A stretch of 64,000 bases of DNA from Erythrobacter sp. NAP1 (lineage in GTDB: Bacteria; Pseudomonadota; Alphaproteobacteria; Sphingomonadales; Sphingomonadaceae): contig NZ_CH672390.1 of the NCBI RefSeq assembly GCF_000152865.1, positions 496,001 to 560,000 on the forward strand. The letters are read 5' to 3'. Made by a program: the position numbers and the translations under genes. Numbering within the stretch: position 1 is the first letter of the stretch; each line of letters starts with the position of its first letter. Positions 37,665-46,251 of the stretch are shown one piece after another. The notes beneath the pieces are model-generated. The model was not told the DNA's origin and ran no database searches. It worked only from the letters and a program-made list of their open reading frames with translations.

Positions 37665-37883
37665 TTCGGCAATTAACTCCTAACATCATGAGCGATTTGT
37701 CGCAGGACCATCGCACACTGCGTTGCAAAGCGGGACAATTGCTGGCACACATAATAAAATTAGCTTTACCCAAGCAAAACCGTTCAAGTTCTTGCAAAAG
37801 GTTGTTGTAGGGTAAGGCAATCTGCTGCCCGTGAGCAACGGGATCTTTCTATTGTGCAGGCCTTCAGGGGGTTCTTGGTTTCG

Positions 37884-38345
37884 ATGGCAAATCTGGATGA
37901 GATCGATAAGCGTCTGCTCAGCGAGCTTCAGGCTGAAGGGCGCGTGACCAATGTGGAGCTGGCGCAGCGCGTCGGTCTCACCGCGCCGCCTTGTCTTCGC
38001 CGTGTTCGCGGGCTTGAGGAAGACGGCGTCATCCGCGGCTATCACGCTGATCTCGACCCTTCGAAACTTGGCTTTGCGATCACCGTTTTCGCGATGGTGA
38101 GCCTGAAGAGCCAGGCCGAAAGCGCTCTGCGCGAATTTGAAGAGCACATGGCCGACCTTCCCGAAGTTCGCGAGTGTCACATGCTCAATGGCGAGATCGA
38201 CTTCATTCTCAAGATCGTGAGCCAGGACCTTCAAAGCTTTCAGGAATTTCTGACCAGCAAGCTGACGCCTGCGCCCAACGTCGCGAGCGTGAAGACCTCG
38301 TTGACGATTCGCACCTCCAAGCACGAACCCGGCGTCCCGCTGTGA
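37884..38345 (+). CDS. Lrp/AsnC-family transcriptional regulator
   Basis: This 153-residue regulator has an N-terminal helix-turn-helix (LDEIDKRLLSELQAEGRVTN, VELAQRVGLTAPPCLRRVRG) and a C-terminal RAM ligand-binding domain (FAMVSLKSQAESAL, VRECHMLNGEIDFILKIV). It is of normal length and probably senses an amino acid and binds DNA as an octamer. The ATG at 37884 follows a G-rich site; an earlier in-frame start at 37854 adds ten unsupported residues. It overlaps the next gene by four bases. Confidence 0.9.
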   Translation: MANLDEIDKRLLSELQAEGRVTNVELAQRVGLTAPPCLRRVRGLEEDGVIRGYHADLDPSKLGFAITVFAMVSLKSQAESALREFEEHMADLPEVRECHMLNGEIDFILKIVSQDLQSFQEFLTSKLTPAPNVASVKTSLTIRTSKHEPGVPL

Positions 38346-38788
38346 GCGATGCGGAGCGCCTCGCCGAGCCGCTCCAAGGTCACTGCCTTTGCGGCAGCGT
38401 CAAAATCACCCTGAATGCTGCCCACGCGGAAGTGGACGTATGTCACTGCGGCATGTGCCAGCGCTGGGGAGGCAGCATGTATGCCGGGATTGAGGCGGAC
38501 GATTTCTCGCTCTCCGGTGAGGAGCACATCAGCACCTATCAATCGAGCGACTGGGCAGAGCGCGCCTTCTGCAAGAAATGCGGCAGCAATCTGTGGTACA
38601 AGTTCCTGCCCACGGGCAATCGCACGTTCCTTGCCGGATTGTTCAAACTGCCTTCGGGCCTGCCGATCAAGCACCAGATTTTCATCGAAGAGAAACCCGA
38701 CTGGTTCGACATCGCGCAGGAGAGCCCGAAGAAAACGGGTGCAGAAATCATCGCTGAAGCCGAGGCTGCTGGTTTCAGTTTCGAATAG
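38342..38788 (+). CDS. GFA/CENP-V domain protein
   Basis: This 148-residue protein has the glutathione-dependent formaldehyde-activating (GFA) fold with its zinc cysteines: GHCLCGSVK, DVCHCGMCQRWGG and FCKKCGSNLWY. The GTG start at 38342 overlaps the Lrp stop codon (GTGA). Only some family members have been shown to react with formaldehyde-glutathione adducts, so the reaction is uncertain. Coupling with an Lrp-type regulator suggests the two respond to the same metabolite. Confidence 0.87.
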   Translation: MSDAERLAEPLQGHCLCGSVKITLNAAHAEVDVCHCGMCQRWGGSMYAGIEADDFSLSGEEHISTYQSSDWAERAFCKKCGSNLWYKFLPTGNRTFLAGLFKLPSGLPIKHQIFIEEKPDWFDIAQESPKKTGAEIIAEAEAAGFSFE

Positions 38789-38841
38789 CTGCTTACCGCA
38801 GGGGTGACCCGGTCTGAGACGCGAGCATAGGAGGTTCGAGA

Positions 38842-39225
38842 ATGCTGGATGAGCCTCCCGTGCCGGTGGTCATCGAACTGCCTTCACCTGCGAACACGGA
38901 TGAGGGCCTGCCCACAACCACGCGCGAGGACGGCTCGCTGGTGATCGACCTTACTCCGCTTGCTCCGCCTCCGACCGAATGCCTCGACGAGATAGAGCCC
39001 GATCCGTTCAATCCGGAAATCATCGTGTGCCGTGAGACGGTGCTCTCGCCCCGAATTGGTCCGACTTACGGCCCGACCGCCGCCGAATTGACCGAAGGCA
39101 GCGCGATCCCACGCGCTCGCGTCCGGCTAAGCGAGGATGCGGAGGCCGAGGCCAATGTCATCAAGAAGGGCGTTGGCGGCTTTGATGCCGATGGCGCCGA
39201 AGTGCGCCTCAAGATCGACTTTTAG
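38842..39225 (+). CDS. Small acidic, proline-rich hypothetical protein
   Basis: This 127-residue protein has no signal peptide or membrane segment. The first half is rich in Pro, Glu and Asp (LDEPPVPVVIELPSPANTDE; APPPTECLDEIEPDPFNPE) and has two cysteines. The C-terminus ends in charged VRLKIDF. AGGAGG lies eight bases before the ATG, supporting real translation. It overlaps the convergent NDH-2 gene by four bases. I do not recognise a family. Confidence 0.65.
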   Translation: MLDEPPVPVVIELPSPANTDEGLPTTTREDGSLVIDLTPLAPPPTECLDEIEPDPFNPEIIVCRETVLSPRIGPTYGPTAAELTEGSAIPRARVRLSEDAEAEANVIKKGVGGFDADGAEVRLKIDF

Positions 39226-40646
39226 TGAAGTTTGAGCTTGGGCCGCACGATGCGGTTTACGCGGCCAATCACGATCAGCCCCATGCCCTTGAGCCAGCCG
39301 TGGATCGCGATGAGGTGCATCCGGTAGAGCGAGGTATAGATGAAGCGCGCTATACGCCCTTCAACCGCCATTGCTCCGCCAACGAGGTTGCCCATCAGGC
39401 TTCCCACGGTTGAAAAGCGGCTGAGCGAGATGAGCGATCCGTTGTCCTGATAGACGAAGCGCTTGAGCGGTCGCCCCTGTTCACGAAGCCGCAGGTTTTT
39501 GAATACGGTGTCCGCCATCTGGTGCGCAGCTTGCGCACGCGGAGGGATGGGCGGCGCGTCGCTGTCAGGCGAGTAGGAGGCGCAGTCGCCGATCGCGAAA
39601 ATATCGGGATCGGTCACGGTCTGAAGCGTTTCAGTGACGACGATCTGGTTTCGCATCGTCGTGTCCAGCCCCAGCGTGCTCAGGAATTCTGCGCCTTTGA
39701 CGCCCGCAGCCCAGACCATCAGGTCGGCCTCGATCGTTTCGCCGGTCTTGGTAATGAGCTGGCGGCGTTTGGCTTCGACCACTTGCACCCCCTCGCGCAC
39801 CTCGACGCCGAGCGCTTTCAATTCCTTGCGTGCAGAGGTCGAAAGACGCTCGGGCAGGGCGGGAAGGATGCGAGGGCCGGCCTCCAGAATGGTGACGTCG
39901 AGGCGGCTTTCATCGAACACTTCGAGGCCATAGTGCTTGAGCGCGCCAGCCGCGTTGTAGAGCTCTGCGGCGAGTTCCACTCCCGTTGCGCCTGCTCCGA
40001 CGATCGCAACCTTCACCCGCGAATCTGCACCCGGATTCTCGATCATCGCACGGCTCACGCGAAGGCAGTGGTTGAGCAGAAGCGTACGGAATCGATCCGC
40101 CTGCCGGCGGCTGTCGAGGTAAAGGCAATGCTCCGCTACCCCCGGTACGCCAAAGTCGTTCGAAACCGAACCGATGGCGAGCACCAGCATGTCATAGCGG
40201 ATCGTATGCGCGCCGATGATCTCTTCATCATCGTCATCCATCACGGGCGCGAGACGGATGGTCTTGGCCTTGCGATCAATGCTTTCAAGGCGTCCCTGAA
40301 AGAAACGATAGCCCCAGCGCGCGCAATGTCCGCGATAGCCAACCTCGTCGAGATTGGCATCGAGAGATCCGGCGGCGACTTCGTGCAAAAGCGGTTTCCA
40401 GATGTGGGACAGGTTCTGGTCGACCAGAATGATGTCGTGGCGCTTGCGGCCATATTTCGCGCCAAGCTTGCGCACGAGTTCTAGCCCGCCTGCGCCGCCG
40501 CCGACGATGACAATCTGAGTTTTGCGCTTTGCTTCCGGAATGGCGATGGGATGCCGCTCGGAATCGCTGCGGGATATGACGTCTTGCTTCAAGAGAGGCC
40601 CTTCGACAGTGCGTGGCCCCCGATCCCGCTGGGGCGATTTCGTCAT
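39222..40646 (-). CDS. ndh: Type II NADH:quinone oxidoreductase (NDH-2)
   Basis: This 474-residue flavoprotein oxidises NADH and reduces quinone without pumping protons. An FAD-binding Rossmann motif (IVIVGGGAGGLELVRKLG) is preceded by a ~40-residue hydrophilic extension. The NADH-binding motif is VAIVGAGATGVELAAEL, and a second FAD contact is FAIGDCASY. The C-terminal ~70 residues include hydrophobic/amphipathic helices (GGAMAVEGRIARFIYTSLYR) that bind the membrane face. It diverges from the ethylene-receptor-like gene across 180 bases. Confidence 0.9.
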   Translation of the reverse strand: MTKSPQRDRGPRTVEGPLLKQDVISRSDSERHPIAIPEAKRKTQIVIVGGGAGGLELVRKLGAKYGRKRHDIILVDQNLSHIWKPLLHEVAAGSLDANLDEVGYRGHCARWGYRFFQGRLESIDRKAKTIRLAPVMDDDDEEIIGAHTIRYDMLVLAIGSVSNDFGVPGVAEHCLYLDSRRQADRFRTLLLNHCLRVSRAMIENPGADSRVKVAIVGAGATGVELAAELYNAAGALKHYGLEVFDESRLDVTILEAGPRILPALPERLSTSARKELKALGVEVREGVQVVEAKRRQLITKTGETIEADLMVWAAGVKGAEFLSTLGLDTTMRNQIVVTETLQTVTDPDIFAIGDCASYSPDSDAPPIPPRAQAAHQMADTVFKNLRLREQGRPLKRFVYQDNGSLISLSRFSTVGSLMGNLVGGAMAVEGRIARFIYTSLYRMHLIAIHGWLKGMGLIVIGRVNRIVRPKLKLH

Positions 40647-40826
40647 CTTATAGCACCAATTGTGGCCGGTTTACCAAGCCCCCAGAGGCAGAAAGCCGCC
40701 TATTTCCTGAAAACACCGCCAGATCGGACCGAGCCTAGGTGGTTCCACGGAGGCAAGTAGCGCCCACTTCGGGCTAGAAGGGCCCCTGGCGATGGGTGCG
40801 TCGCACTGCGAAAGCGAGGGTGAGGC

Positions 40827-42029
40827 GTGTTCGAATACGATCAATATATGCCCCATGGCATGTGCCTTTTGTGGGAGCCTTGGCTGGTCATCCTGTGGGC
40901 CGGCAGCGATCTCATGATCTTCGTCGCCTACATGGCGATACCGCTTGCGCTGGTCATGGTCATGCGCCGAAGAGACGACCTTCGGCACCGAGCGCTGGTG
41001 GCGCTTTTTGCTGCCTTCATCCTACTTTGCGGCATCACTCATTTCATGGGGATCGTGACGCTTTGGTACCCGATCTATCCCTTCACCGGCGCGGTGAAGC
41101 TCGCAACGGGCATAGTCTCGCTCGCCACCGCATTCGTGCTGTTCAGGCTCATCCCGGTGTTCCTGCGAATACCCACCCCGGATACGCACGAAGAGGTCAT
41201 CGGAAAGCTGGAAGTGACGCTTGCCGACCTGTCACGCTCGCGCGATGAGCTTGAGAGCCGAGTCAGGCAGCGGACGGAAGAACTCAACGATGCGAACACC
41301 CGGTTGGCTCTGACCGCGCGCGATGCGGTCCAGCGGAGCCGCAACCTTATTCAGGTGGTCTCATCGCTTACGCGGCCGGGCGTCGAAATCAGCCAGTATC
41401 CGGAACGATTCCTGCGCGAATTGCGAGGCCGCATCAATGCGCTCGCCATAGCGACTTCGACCGTGATGGAGCAGGACGATACCGCACGCGCAAGCCTTGA
41501 AAGAGTGATCCGGAGACAGATCGAACCGCTCTTCAATTCGCCTGCGCAACAGTTGAGCACAGACGGGCCGGTTGTCGAAGTCGGTGCGCAGGGCGCTCAG
41601 CAATTGAGCCTTATCGCTTGGGAGCTTGCCTCGCGCTTTGTCCAGATCGGACGGGCGGATCAAGCTCGCGGGCACATCGCGGTCAGTTGGACGGTTGATG
41701 GGTCAGATGCGGATGACGAGGAGGCCAGCCTGATTCTGGAATGGCGAGAGAGCTTCGGATCAACCTCCGAAGAAAGCGACTTCGACAGCGTTTCAGATGA
41801 GCCGCCTGCGGGCACACCACTGCCGCTCGACGAGTTCAGCGAGACGCTTTTGACGCGCATTGTGCCGCGTCTGCTCGGCGGCAAGGGCCGGTTTGAAATC
41901 GCGCCTGCGGCCTTTCTCTATCGCCTGACTTGTCCGATCAGCGCGATAACTGCGCGCAATGGAGCGGTCGAGACAGTGATCGAAGCGTCAGACGACGAAA
42001 CGAATGGCCATGCGAGTGAGGTCACTTGA
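40827..42029 (+). CDS. Ethylene-receptor-like membrane sensor with kinase-like output
   Basis: The first ~110 residues of this 400-residue protein form three membrane helices that align with the plant ETR1 ethylene-binding domain. D28, Y35, I38, P39, C68 and H72 match ETR1 D25, Y32, I35, P36, C65 and H69 at a constant offset of three; the Cys and His are the copper(I) ligands (FILLCGITHFMG). A coiled coil (~120-165) leads to a HisKA_2/HWE-like module (NLIQVVSSLTRPG) whose phospho-acceptor His is Gln, and an ATPase remnant (LIAWELASRF) that lacks the N-box Asn. The start is a GTG at 40827. It probably signals without classical kinase activity. Confidence 0.72.
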   Translation: MFEYDQYMPHGMCLLWEPWLVILWAGSDLMIFVAYMAIPLALVMVMRRRDDLRHRALVALFAAFILLCGITHFMGIVTLWYPIYPFTGAVKLATGIVSLATAFVLFRLIPVFLRIPTPDTHEEVIGKLEVTLADLSRSRDELESRVRQRTEELNDANTRLALTARDAVQRSRNLIQVVSSLTRPGVEISQYPERFLRELRGRINALAIATSTVMEQDDTARASLERVIRRQIEPLFNSPAQQLSTDGPVVEVGAQGAQQLSLIAWELASRFVQIGRADQARGHIAVSWTVDGSDADDEEASLILEWRESFGSTSEESDFDSVSDEPPAGTPLPLDEFSETLLTRIVPRLLGGKGRFEIAPAAFLYRLTCPISAITARNGAVETVIEASDDETNGHASEVT

Positions 42030-42053
42030 CCTCGTCCCAGTGGCGCAAAGCGA

Positions 42054-42419
42054 TCAATCGTTCGCTTCAAGCCGTCCGAAAAAGCCAATGACTTTCACGA
42101 TCTTTCCCGCATCGTTGACCTCGGTCATATCGAAGCCGTCCATCAGCCGCTTGTCGCCCATCTCGATCTTCCAGTGATAGCGGCAGAAATTGTTCTGCAT
42201 CTCGATCTCGCTGTTGTGCGAATATGCCGCTCCCGGGATCTGTTTCTGCGTCTGATGAACCATCTCGATAAACGCCTTGCGCCCGACGATGTTGTGGTTC
42301 GGGTCGGCAAAATGGACATTGTATTCAAGCGCTTCTTCGGTCAGCCGCTCGATTTCTGCCGCATCGGTGGTGTTCCAGATCGCCATCATCTTGTGAAGGC
42401 TGTCCATATAGTCGCTCAT
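42054..42419 (-). CDS. NTF2/SnoaL-like domain protein
   Basis: This 121-residue cone-shaped alpha+beta barrel protein of the NTF2-like superfamily reads LHKMMAIWNTTDAAEIERL, then EYNVHFADPNHNIVGRKAF. Members are small enzymes or ligand-binding proteins, and no catalytic residues can be assigned. The ATG at 42419 lies 12 bases after the preceding NTF2-like gene, making a two-gene operon of distant paralogues. The MmyB-like regulator gene is divergent from that operon and may control it. Confidence 0.78.
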   Translation of the reverse strand: MSDYMDSLHKMMAIWNTTDAAEIERLTEEALEYNVHFADPNHNIVGRKAFIEMVHQTQKQIPGAAYSHNSEIEMQNNFCRYHWKIEMGDKRLMDGFDMTEVNDAGKIVKVIGFFGRLEAND

Positions 42420-42430
42420 AGAATTGTCCC

Positions 42431-42877
42431 TTATGCGTAGGATGCGTCGAGGCCTGGTGCGTGCTCTGCGATCCAGCCCAGCGCGTTTTTCACATCTGCC
42501 TCGGCCAGATCGTACCAGTCGTTCATCGCCGTGATCTGATCGCCTGAAAACTGCCACAGGCTGTGCGCGGAGAAATGCAGCAGCGGTTTGTCGCCCAGCC
42601 TATAAATACCCATCGCACGCGCCGTGATCGTGCCGGGTTCGAAGTGGCGCAGCCCCACTGGGAACCACTGACGCTCGTCAAAGTGGTGATCGAAGTTCGC
42701 GATCGACTTTCGGAAACCCGATATCACGGCATCGCGGCCTTCGAGGCGGCAGGCGAAGGGAACACCTGTCACTGTATAGGTGACCTGCGGCGCGAGGAAC
42801 GGCTCCAGCTTATCCCAGTTGTCGGTTTCGACCGCTTCATCGAAGGCGTCGATCCATGCCTGCCAACGCTCCATCAT
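42431..42877 (-). CDS. NTF2/SnoaL-like domain protein
   Basis: This 148-residue NTF2-like protein (ERWQAWIDAFDEAVETDNWD, FLAPQVTYTVTGVPF, SLWQFSGDQITAMNDWYD) is a distant paralogue of the next gene. The start at the ATG at 42877 has GGGAGAAGAG upstream; an in-frame ATG at 42916 has no good ribosome site. It is divergent from an MmyB-like regulator, an arrangement common for SnoaL/dehydrogenase substrates of such regulators. The small-molecule substrate is unknown. Confidence 0.78.
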   Translation of the reverse strand: MMERWQAWIDAFDEAVETDNWDKLEPFLAPQVTYTVTGVPFACRLEGRDAVISGFRKSIANFDHHFDERQWFPVGLRHFEPGTITARAMGIYRLGDKPLLHFSAHSLWQFSGDQITAMNDWYDLAEADVKNALGWIAEHAPGLDASYA

Positions 42878-42959
42878 CGTCTCTTCTCCCGTTGCTGACG
42901 GCAGAAATGCATTCAAGAGATAATGGACTCAATTACCTTTGGGTTATAATCGGTGGGGT

Positions 42960-43748
42960 ATGGAGTTTGGGAACATCCTCGCCCGTTTGCGCCGTGACCG
43001 GGGTTGGTCGCAGGAAGAGCTTGCGATGCGGGCCGACCTTTCACAGCGTCACATCTCCTTTCTGGAGACCGGCCGGTCAAAGCCGGGTCAGTCCGCCTTG
43101 GCAAAGCTGGCGAAGGCGATGGCGCTACGGGCATGGGAGCAAAGGGCGCTGTTCAGGCCGCTTGCCGGCGGCAGGACCGAGCTAAGTGCGCCTGAACATA
43201 CGGCGTCGCTTCCCCAGGGTTTTTTTGAGCGCCTGTCGCCATGGCCCGCCTGCACTTTCGAGCCGGACGGCACTCTGGTGCAGAGCAATGCGGCGCTTGA
43301 TACGCTGCTTACCTATGCTGGCGGGGGAGAGGATCTGTGGCAAGCGACCGCAGCGGACGGAAAGGCCAACATGTACGATCTGGTCTTCCACCCTGACGGA
43401 CTGATCCGCTGGATGGAAAACCCTGAAGAGGTCATCCCCGAAACGCTCAGACGATTGCGGATAGAGGCATCGCATTTCCCCTCGCTCAGCGCCACGATTG
43501 CCCGGTTTGAAAGCTATCCGGCGGTTGCCAAGTGGACGGCGCGACTGAGCGATCCGCCAAGCGTCCTTGAGGAGCGCTACACGTTACGAGGCGAGACCCT
43601 GCGCGTTATCTCGGTGCTGTCCTCGATCGCGTCGCCGGGCGAATTTGGCCTCGCGGCCTTGCGGATCGAGGCTTTCGTGCCAGCCGACGATCAGAGCGCA
43701 GCCCTGATCAGCTCGATCGCTCCGCCAGCCACTCTTCCAGCCACTTGA
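42960..43748 (+). CDS. XRE-family regulator with MmyB-like ligand domain
   Basis: This 262-residue protein has an N-terminal helix-turn-helix ([37 protein letters not shown]) and a C-terminal PAS-like MmyB domain ([37 protein letters not shown]). It probably controls the divergent NTF2-like operon. A perfect TATAAT sits at 42945-42950, only nine bases before the ATG, so the transcript may be leaderless. The 3' end overlaps the end of accC by 41 bases on the opposite strand. Confidence 0.87.
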   Translation: MEFGNILARLRRDRGWSQEELAMRADLSQRHISFLETGRSKPGQSALAKLAKAMALRAWEQRALFRPLAGGRTELSAPEHTASLPQGFFERLSPWPACTFEPDGTLVQSNAALDTLLTYAGGGEDLWQATAADGKANMYDLVFHPDGLIRWMENPEEVIPETLRRLRIEASHFPSLSATIARFESYPAVAKWTARLSDPPSVLEERYTLRGETLRVISVLSSIASPGEFGLAALRIEAFVPADDQSAALISSIAPPATLPAT

Positions 43749-45057
43749 TCGAATAATCGCCATTGAGGACATCGTCCTGCCGCAGCAATTCCTGATGAAG
43801 CGGGATGTTGGTTTTCACCCCCTCGACCACCATTTCCTCAAGCGCGCGGCGAAGGCGCATGATGCACCCTTCGCGATTGCGCCCATAGACGATCAGCTTG
43901 GCTATCATGGAATCGTAGTAGGGCGGGATCGAATAACCTGCGTACAGGCCTGAATCGACGCGCACATGCATGCCGCCTGCCGGGTGGTAGTAAGTGACCT
44001 TGCCGGGCGAGGGCGCGAAGGTGAACGGGTCCTCGGCATTAATGCGGCATTCGATTGCGTGGCCGGTGAAACGCAGGTCTTCCTGCGCCACCGAAAGCGG
44101 CTTGCCAGCCGCGATGCGGATCTGTTCGCGCACCAGGTCGACCCCGGTGATCGCTTCGGTGACGGGGTGTTCGACCTGCAGACGGGTGTTCATTTCGATG
44201 AAGTAGAACTCGCCGTTCTCCCACAGGAATTCGATCGTCCCTGCACCGCGATAGCCCATGTCGCGCATCGCCTTGGAGCAGACCTCGCCCATCGCCGCGC
44301 GTTCATCGTCGCTGATGACGGGGGAGGGCGCTTCTTCGAGCACTTTCTGGTGGCGACGCTGGAGCGAGCAATCGCGCTCGCCCAGATGGATCGCATTTCC
44401 GTTGCCGTCGCCGAAGACCTGGAATTCGATGTGGCGCGGGTTGCCGAGATACTTCTCGATATAGACCGTCGCATCGCCGAACGCGGCCTTTGCCTCGCTG
44501 CCGGCCTGCTTCATCAGCGTCTCGAGCTTGTCCTCGCTCTCGCACACCTTCATGCCGCGGCCACCGCCACCGGAGGCGGCCTTGATGATCACGGGATAGC
44601 CGATTTCGGCTGCAATTTTCTTGGCTTCCTCGGGATCGGAGACCGCTCCGTCGGAGCCTGGGACCAGCGGAAGGCCAAGTTCGCCAGCGGTCTTCTTCGC
44701 CTGCACCTTGTCGCCCATCGTGCGGATGTGCTCAGGCTTGGGCCCGATCCACGCGATGTCGTGCGCTTCGACGATCTCGGCGAACTTGGCGTTCTCCGAG
44801 AGGAAGCCGTAGCCCGGATGGATCGCGTCGCAGCCTGCGACTTCCGCAGCCGAGATGATGTTGGCGTGGTTAAGATAGCTTTCCGACGCTGCGGGCGGGC
44901 CGATGCAGACTGCATGGTCTGCCAGCCGCACATGCATCGCGTCTGAATCGGCGGTCGAGTGCACCGCGACTGTCTCGATCCCCATTTCGTGCGCCGCGCG
45001 GTGGATGCGCAGCGCAATTTCGCCGCGATTGGCGATCAGTATGCGAGTAATGGCCAC
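43708..45057 (-). CDS. accC: Biotin carboxylase subunit of acetyl-CoA carboxylase
   Basis: This 449-residue ATP-grasp enzyme carboxylates the biotin on AccB, the first half-reaction of malonyl-CoA synthesis. It has [20 protein letters not shown] at the N-terminus, the glycine-rich [16 protein letters not shown] lid, the [16 protein letters not shown] catalytic stretch, and [13 protein letters not shown]. The length matches E. coli AccC. It follows accB by six bases, the common proteobacterial arrangement. The carboxyltransferase genes accA and accD are not in the window. Confidence 0.97.
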   Translation of the reverse strand: MAITRILIANRGEIALRIHRAAHEMGIETVAVHSTADSDAMHVRLADHAVCIGPPAASESYLNHANIISAAEVAGCDAIHPGYGFLSENAKFAEIVEAHDIAWIGPKPEHIRTMGDKVQAKKTAGELGLPLVPGSDGAVSDPEEAKKIAAEIGYPVIIKAASGGGGRGMKVCESEDKLETLMKQAGSEAKAAFGDATVYIEKYLGNPRHIEFQVFGDGNGNAIHLGERDCSLQRRHQKVLEEAPSPVISDDERAAMGEVCSKAMRDMGYRGAGTIEFLWENGEFYFIEMNTRLQVEHPVTEAITGVDLVREQIRIAAGKPLSVAQEDLRFTGHAIECRINAEDPFTFAPSPGKVTYYHPAGGMHVRVDSGLYAGYSIPPYYDSMIAKLIVYGRNREGCIMRLRRALEEMVVEGVKTNIPLHQELLRQDDVLNGDYSIKWLEEWLAERSS

Positions 45058-45063
45058 GTCTGC

Positions 45064-45585
45064 TTACCCGATTACAACAAGCGGCTGGTCAAATTCGACC
45101 GGCTGGGCGTTGGCGACAAGGATCGCCTTGATCGTGCCCGACTTGTCGGCGGTGATGGGGTTCATGACCTTCATCGCCTCGACGATGAGCAGCGTGTCGC
45201 CTTCCTTCACGCTGTCGCCGACGTTGACGAAATCAGCGGCTCCCGGCTCGGGAGCGAGATAGACAGTGCCTACCATCGGTGACTTGAGCGCATCGGCATG
45301 TGCGTCAGCGGCGGGCGCTTCAGGTGCCGGTGCGGCTGCAGGAGCCGCCGCCGGAGCGGGAGCAGGGGCTGCTGGCGCGCCGCCGACGAGGTTGCCAAAG
45401 GCTGCGATTTGCGCCGGCGTGAGGTTCGCACCGCCGCCTCCACCGCCAGGAAAGTTGCGTGCGACGCGGATCTTACGATCATCATCTTCGACTTCAATTT
45501 CGGTAAGGCCGGTCTCGTTGAGCATTTCTGCAAGCTCGCGAACGAGAGCGGTGTCGACATTCATGCCGGATTTCTTCTCAGCCAT
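45064..45585 (-). CDS. accB: Biotin carboxyl carrier protein
   Basis: This 173-residue AccB carries biotin for acetyl-CoA carboxylase. An N-terminal helical dimerisation region (residues 1-45) is followed by an Ala/Pro-rich linker (~68-98) and a C-terminal biotinyl domain with the lysine K139 in [10 protein letters not shown]. The [14 protein letters not shown] 'thumb'-type loop is intact. It is immediately upstream of accC. A GGGG ribosome site precedes the ATG at 45585. Confidence 0.97.
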   Translation of the reverse strand: MAEKKSGMNVDTALVRELAEMLNETGLTEIEVEDDDRKIRVARNFPGGGGGGANLTPAQIAAFGNLVGGAPAAPAPAPAAAPAAAPAPEAPAADAHADALKSPMVGTVYLAPEPGAADFVNVGDSVKEGDTLLIVEAMKVMNPITADKSGTIKAILVANAQPVEFDQPLVVIG

Positions 45586-45704
45586 GCGTTCCCCTAATAT
45601 GGCCCCATGTTTCCATGGCGTGGTTGGTTGCGGGTGTGACTATTGACGCGAATTGCGGCTGGCAAGTGGCAAAGCACGCAAAATTCGCAAGTGCGCCTGC
45701 GAGA

Positions 45705-46154
45705 TCAGACTTCGCCCGACGCTACGGCTTCCAATGCGATGCGGTAGGAATCGGGGCCGTGCCCTTCTACCGTTTTGGCCGCTGCCATGCCGATATAGGA
45801 GACATGGCGAAACTCTTCTCGCGTTTTTGGATCACTTAGATGCACTTCGATAACCGGAGTGGTTATCGCTTTGGCGGCGTCGAGCAGGGCGATCGAGGTG
45901 TGCGTGTAAGCGCCCGCGTTGATCAGAACCGCGCGTGCGCCCTGCGCCTGCGCCTCGTGGAGCCAGTCGACCAGCATGCCTTCGTGATTGGTCTGCCGCA
46001 TGTCGATGGTGAGCCCGAGCTCGAGCGCGCGATCCTCTAGCATTCCTGCAATCTCATCGAGCGTGGTGGAGCCGTAGATTTCAGGCTCTCGCAGGCCGAG
46101 CAGGTTGAGGTTCGGCCCGTTGAGGACGAAGACTGTGTTCGAGGTTTCGCTCAT
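45705..46154 (-). CDS. aroQ: Type II 3-dehydroquinate dehydratase
   Basis: This 149-residue dodecameric dehydratase of the shikimate pathway has VFVLNGPNLNLLGLREPEIY with the catalytic Tyr, MRQTNHEGMLVDWLHEA, VLINAGAYTHTSIAL, and VIEVHLSDPKTREEFRH with the catalytic His. It lies upstream of accB with 119 bases between, an arrangement common in proteobacteria. It is separated from the curlin-repeat gene by a terminator. Confidence 0.96.
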   Translation of the reverse strand: MSETSNTVFVLNGPNLNLLGLREPEIYGSTTLDEIAGMLEDRALELGLTIDMRQTNHEGMLVDWLHEAQAQGARAVLINAGAYTHTSIALLDAAKAITTPVIEVHLSDPKTREEFRHVSYIGMAAAKTVEGHGPDSYRIALEAVASGEV

Positions 46155-46193
46155 GTGATCGGGTTAGCCGGGTTGGCGGCGCTAAGAAAGCAA

Positions 46194-46225
46194 GAAGGGC
46201 CACGATGCGCACATCGCGGCCCTTC
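46194..46225 (-). terminator. Terminator of curlin-repeat gene
   Basis: On the minus strand a long hairpin (GAAGGGCC/GGCCCTTC outer arms, CGATG/CATCG inner arms, four-base loop) lies 27 bases past the stop codon of the curlin-repeat gene. It is followed by the T-rich TTGCTTTCTT. It separates that gene from aroQ. Confidence 0.82.
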
Positions 46226-46251
46226 GAATTGGTGTGGTATCAAAACTCAGA

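Noticed and set aside
42018..42033. GAGGTC/GACCTC hairpin between convergent genes as a terminator
   Set aside because: The stem is short and no T-run follows on either strand.
45650..45700. TTCGCAAGTGCG and TGGCAAAGCACG sequences upstream of accB as another EPS-type promoter
   Set aside because: The -24/-12 spacing is wrong, the palindrome spacer is two rather than three bases, and the neighbours are housekeeping genes.
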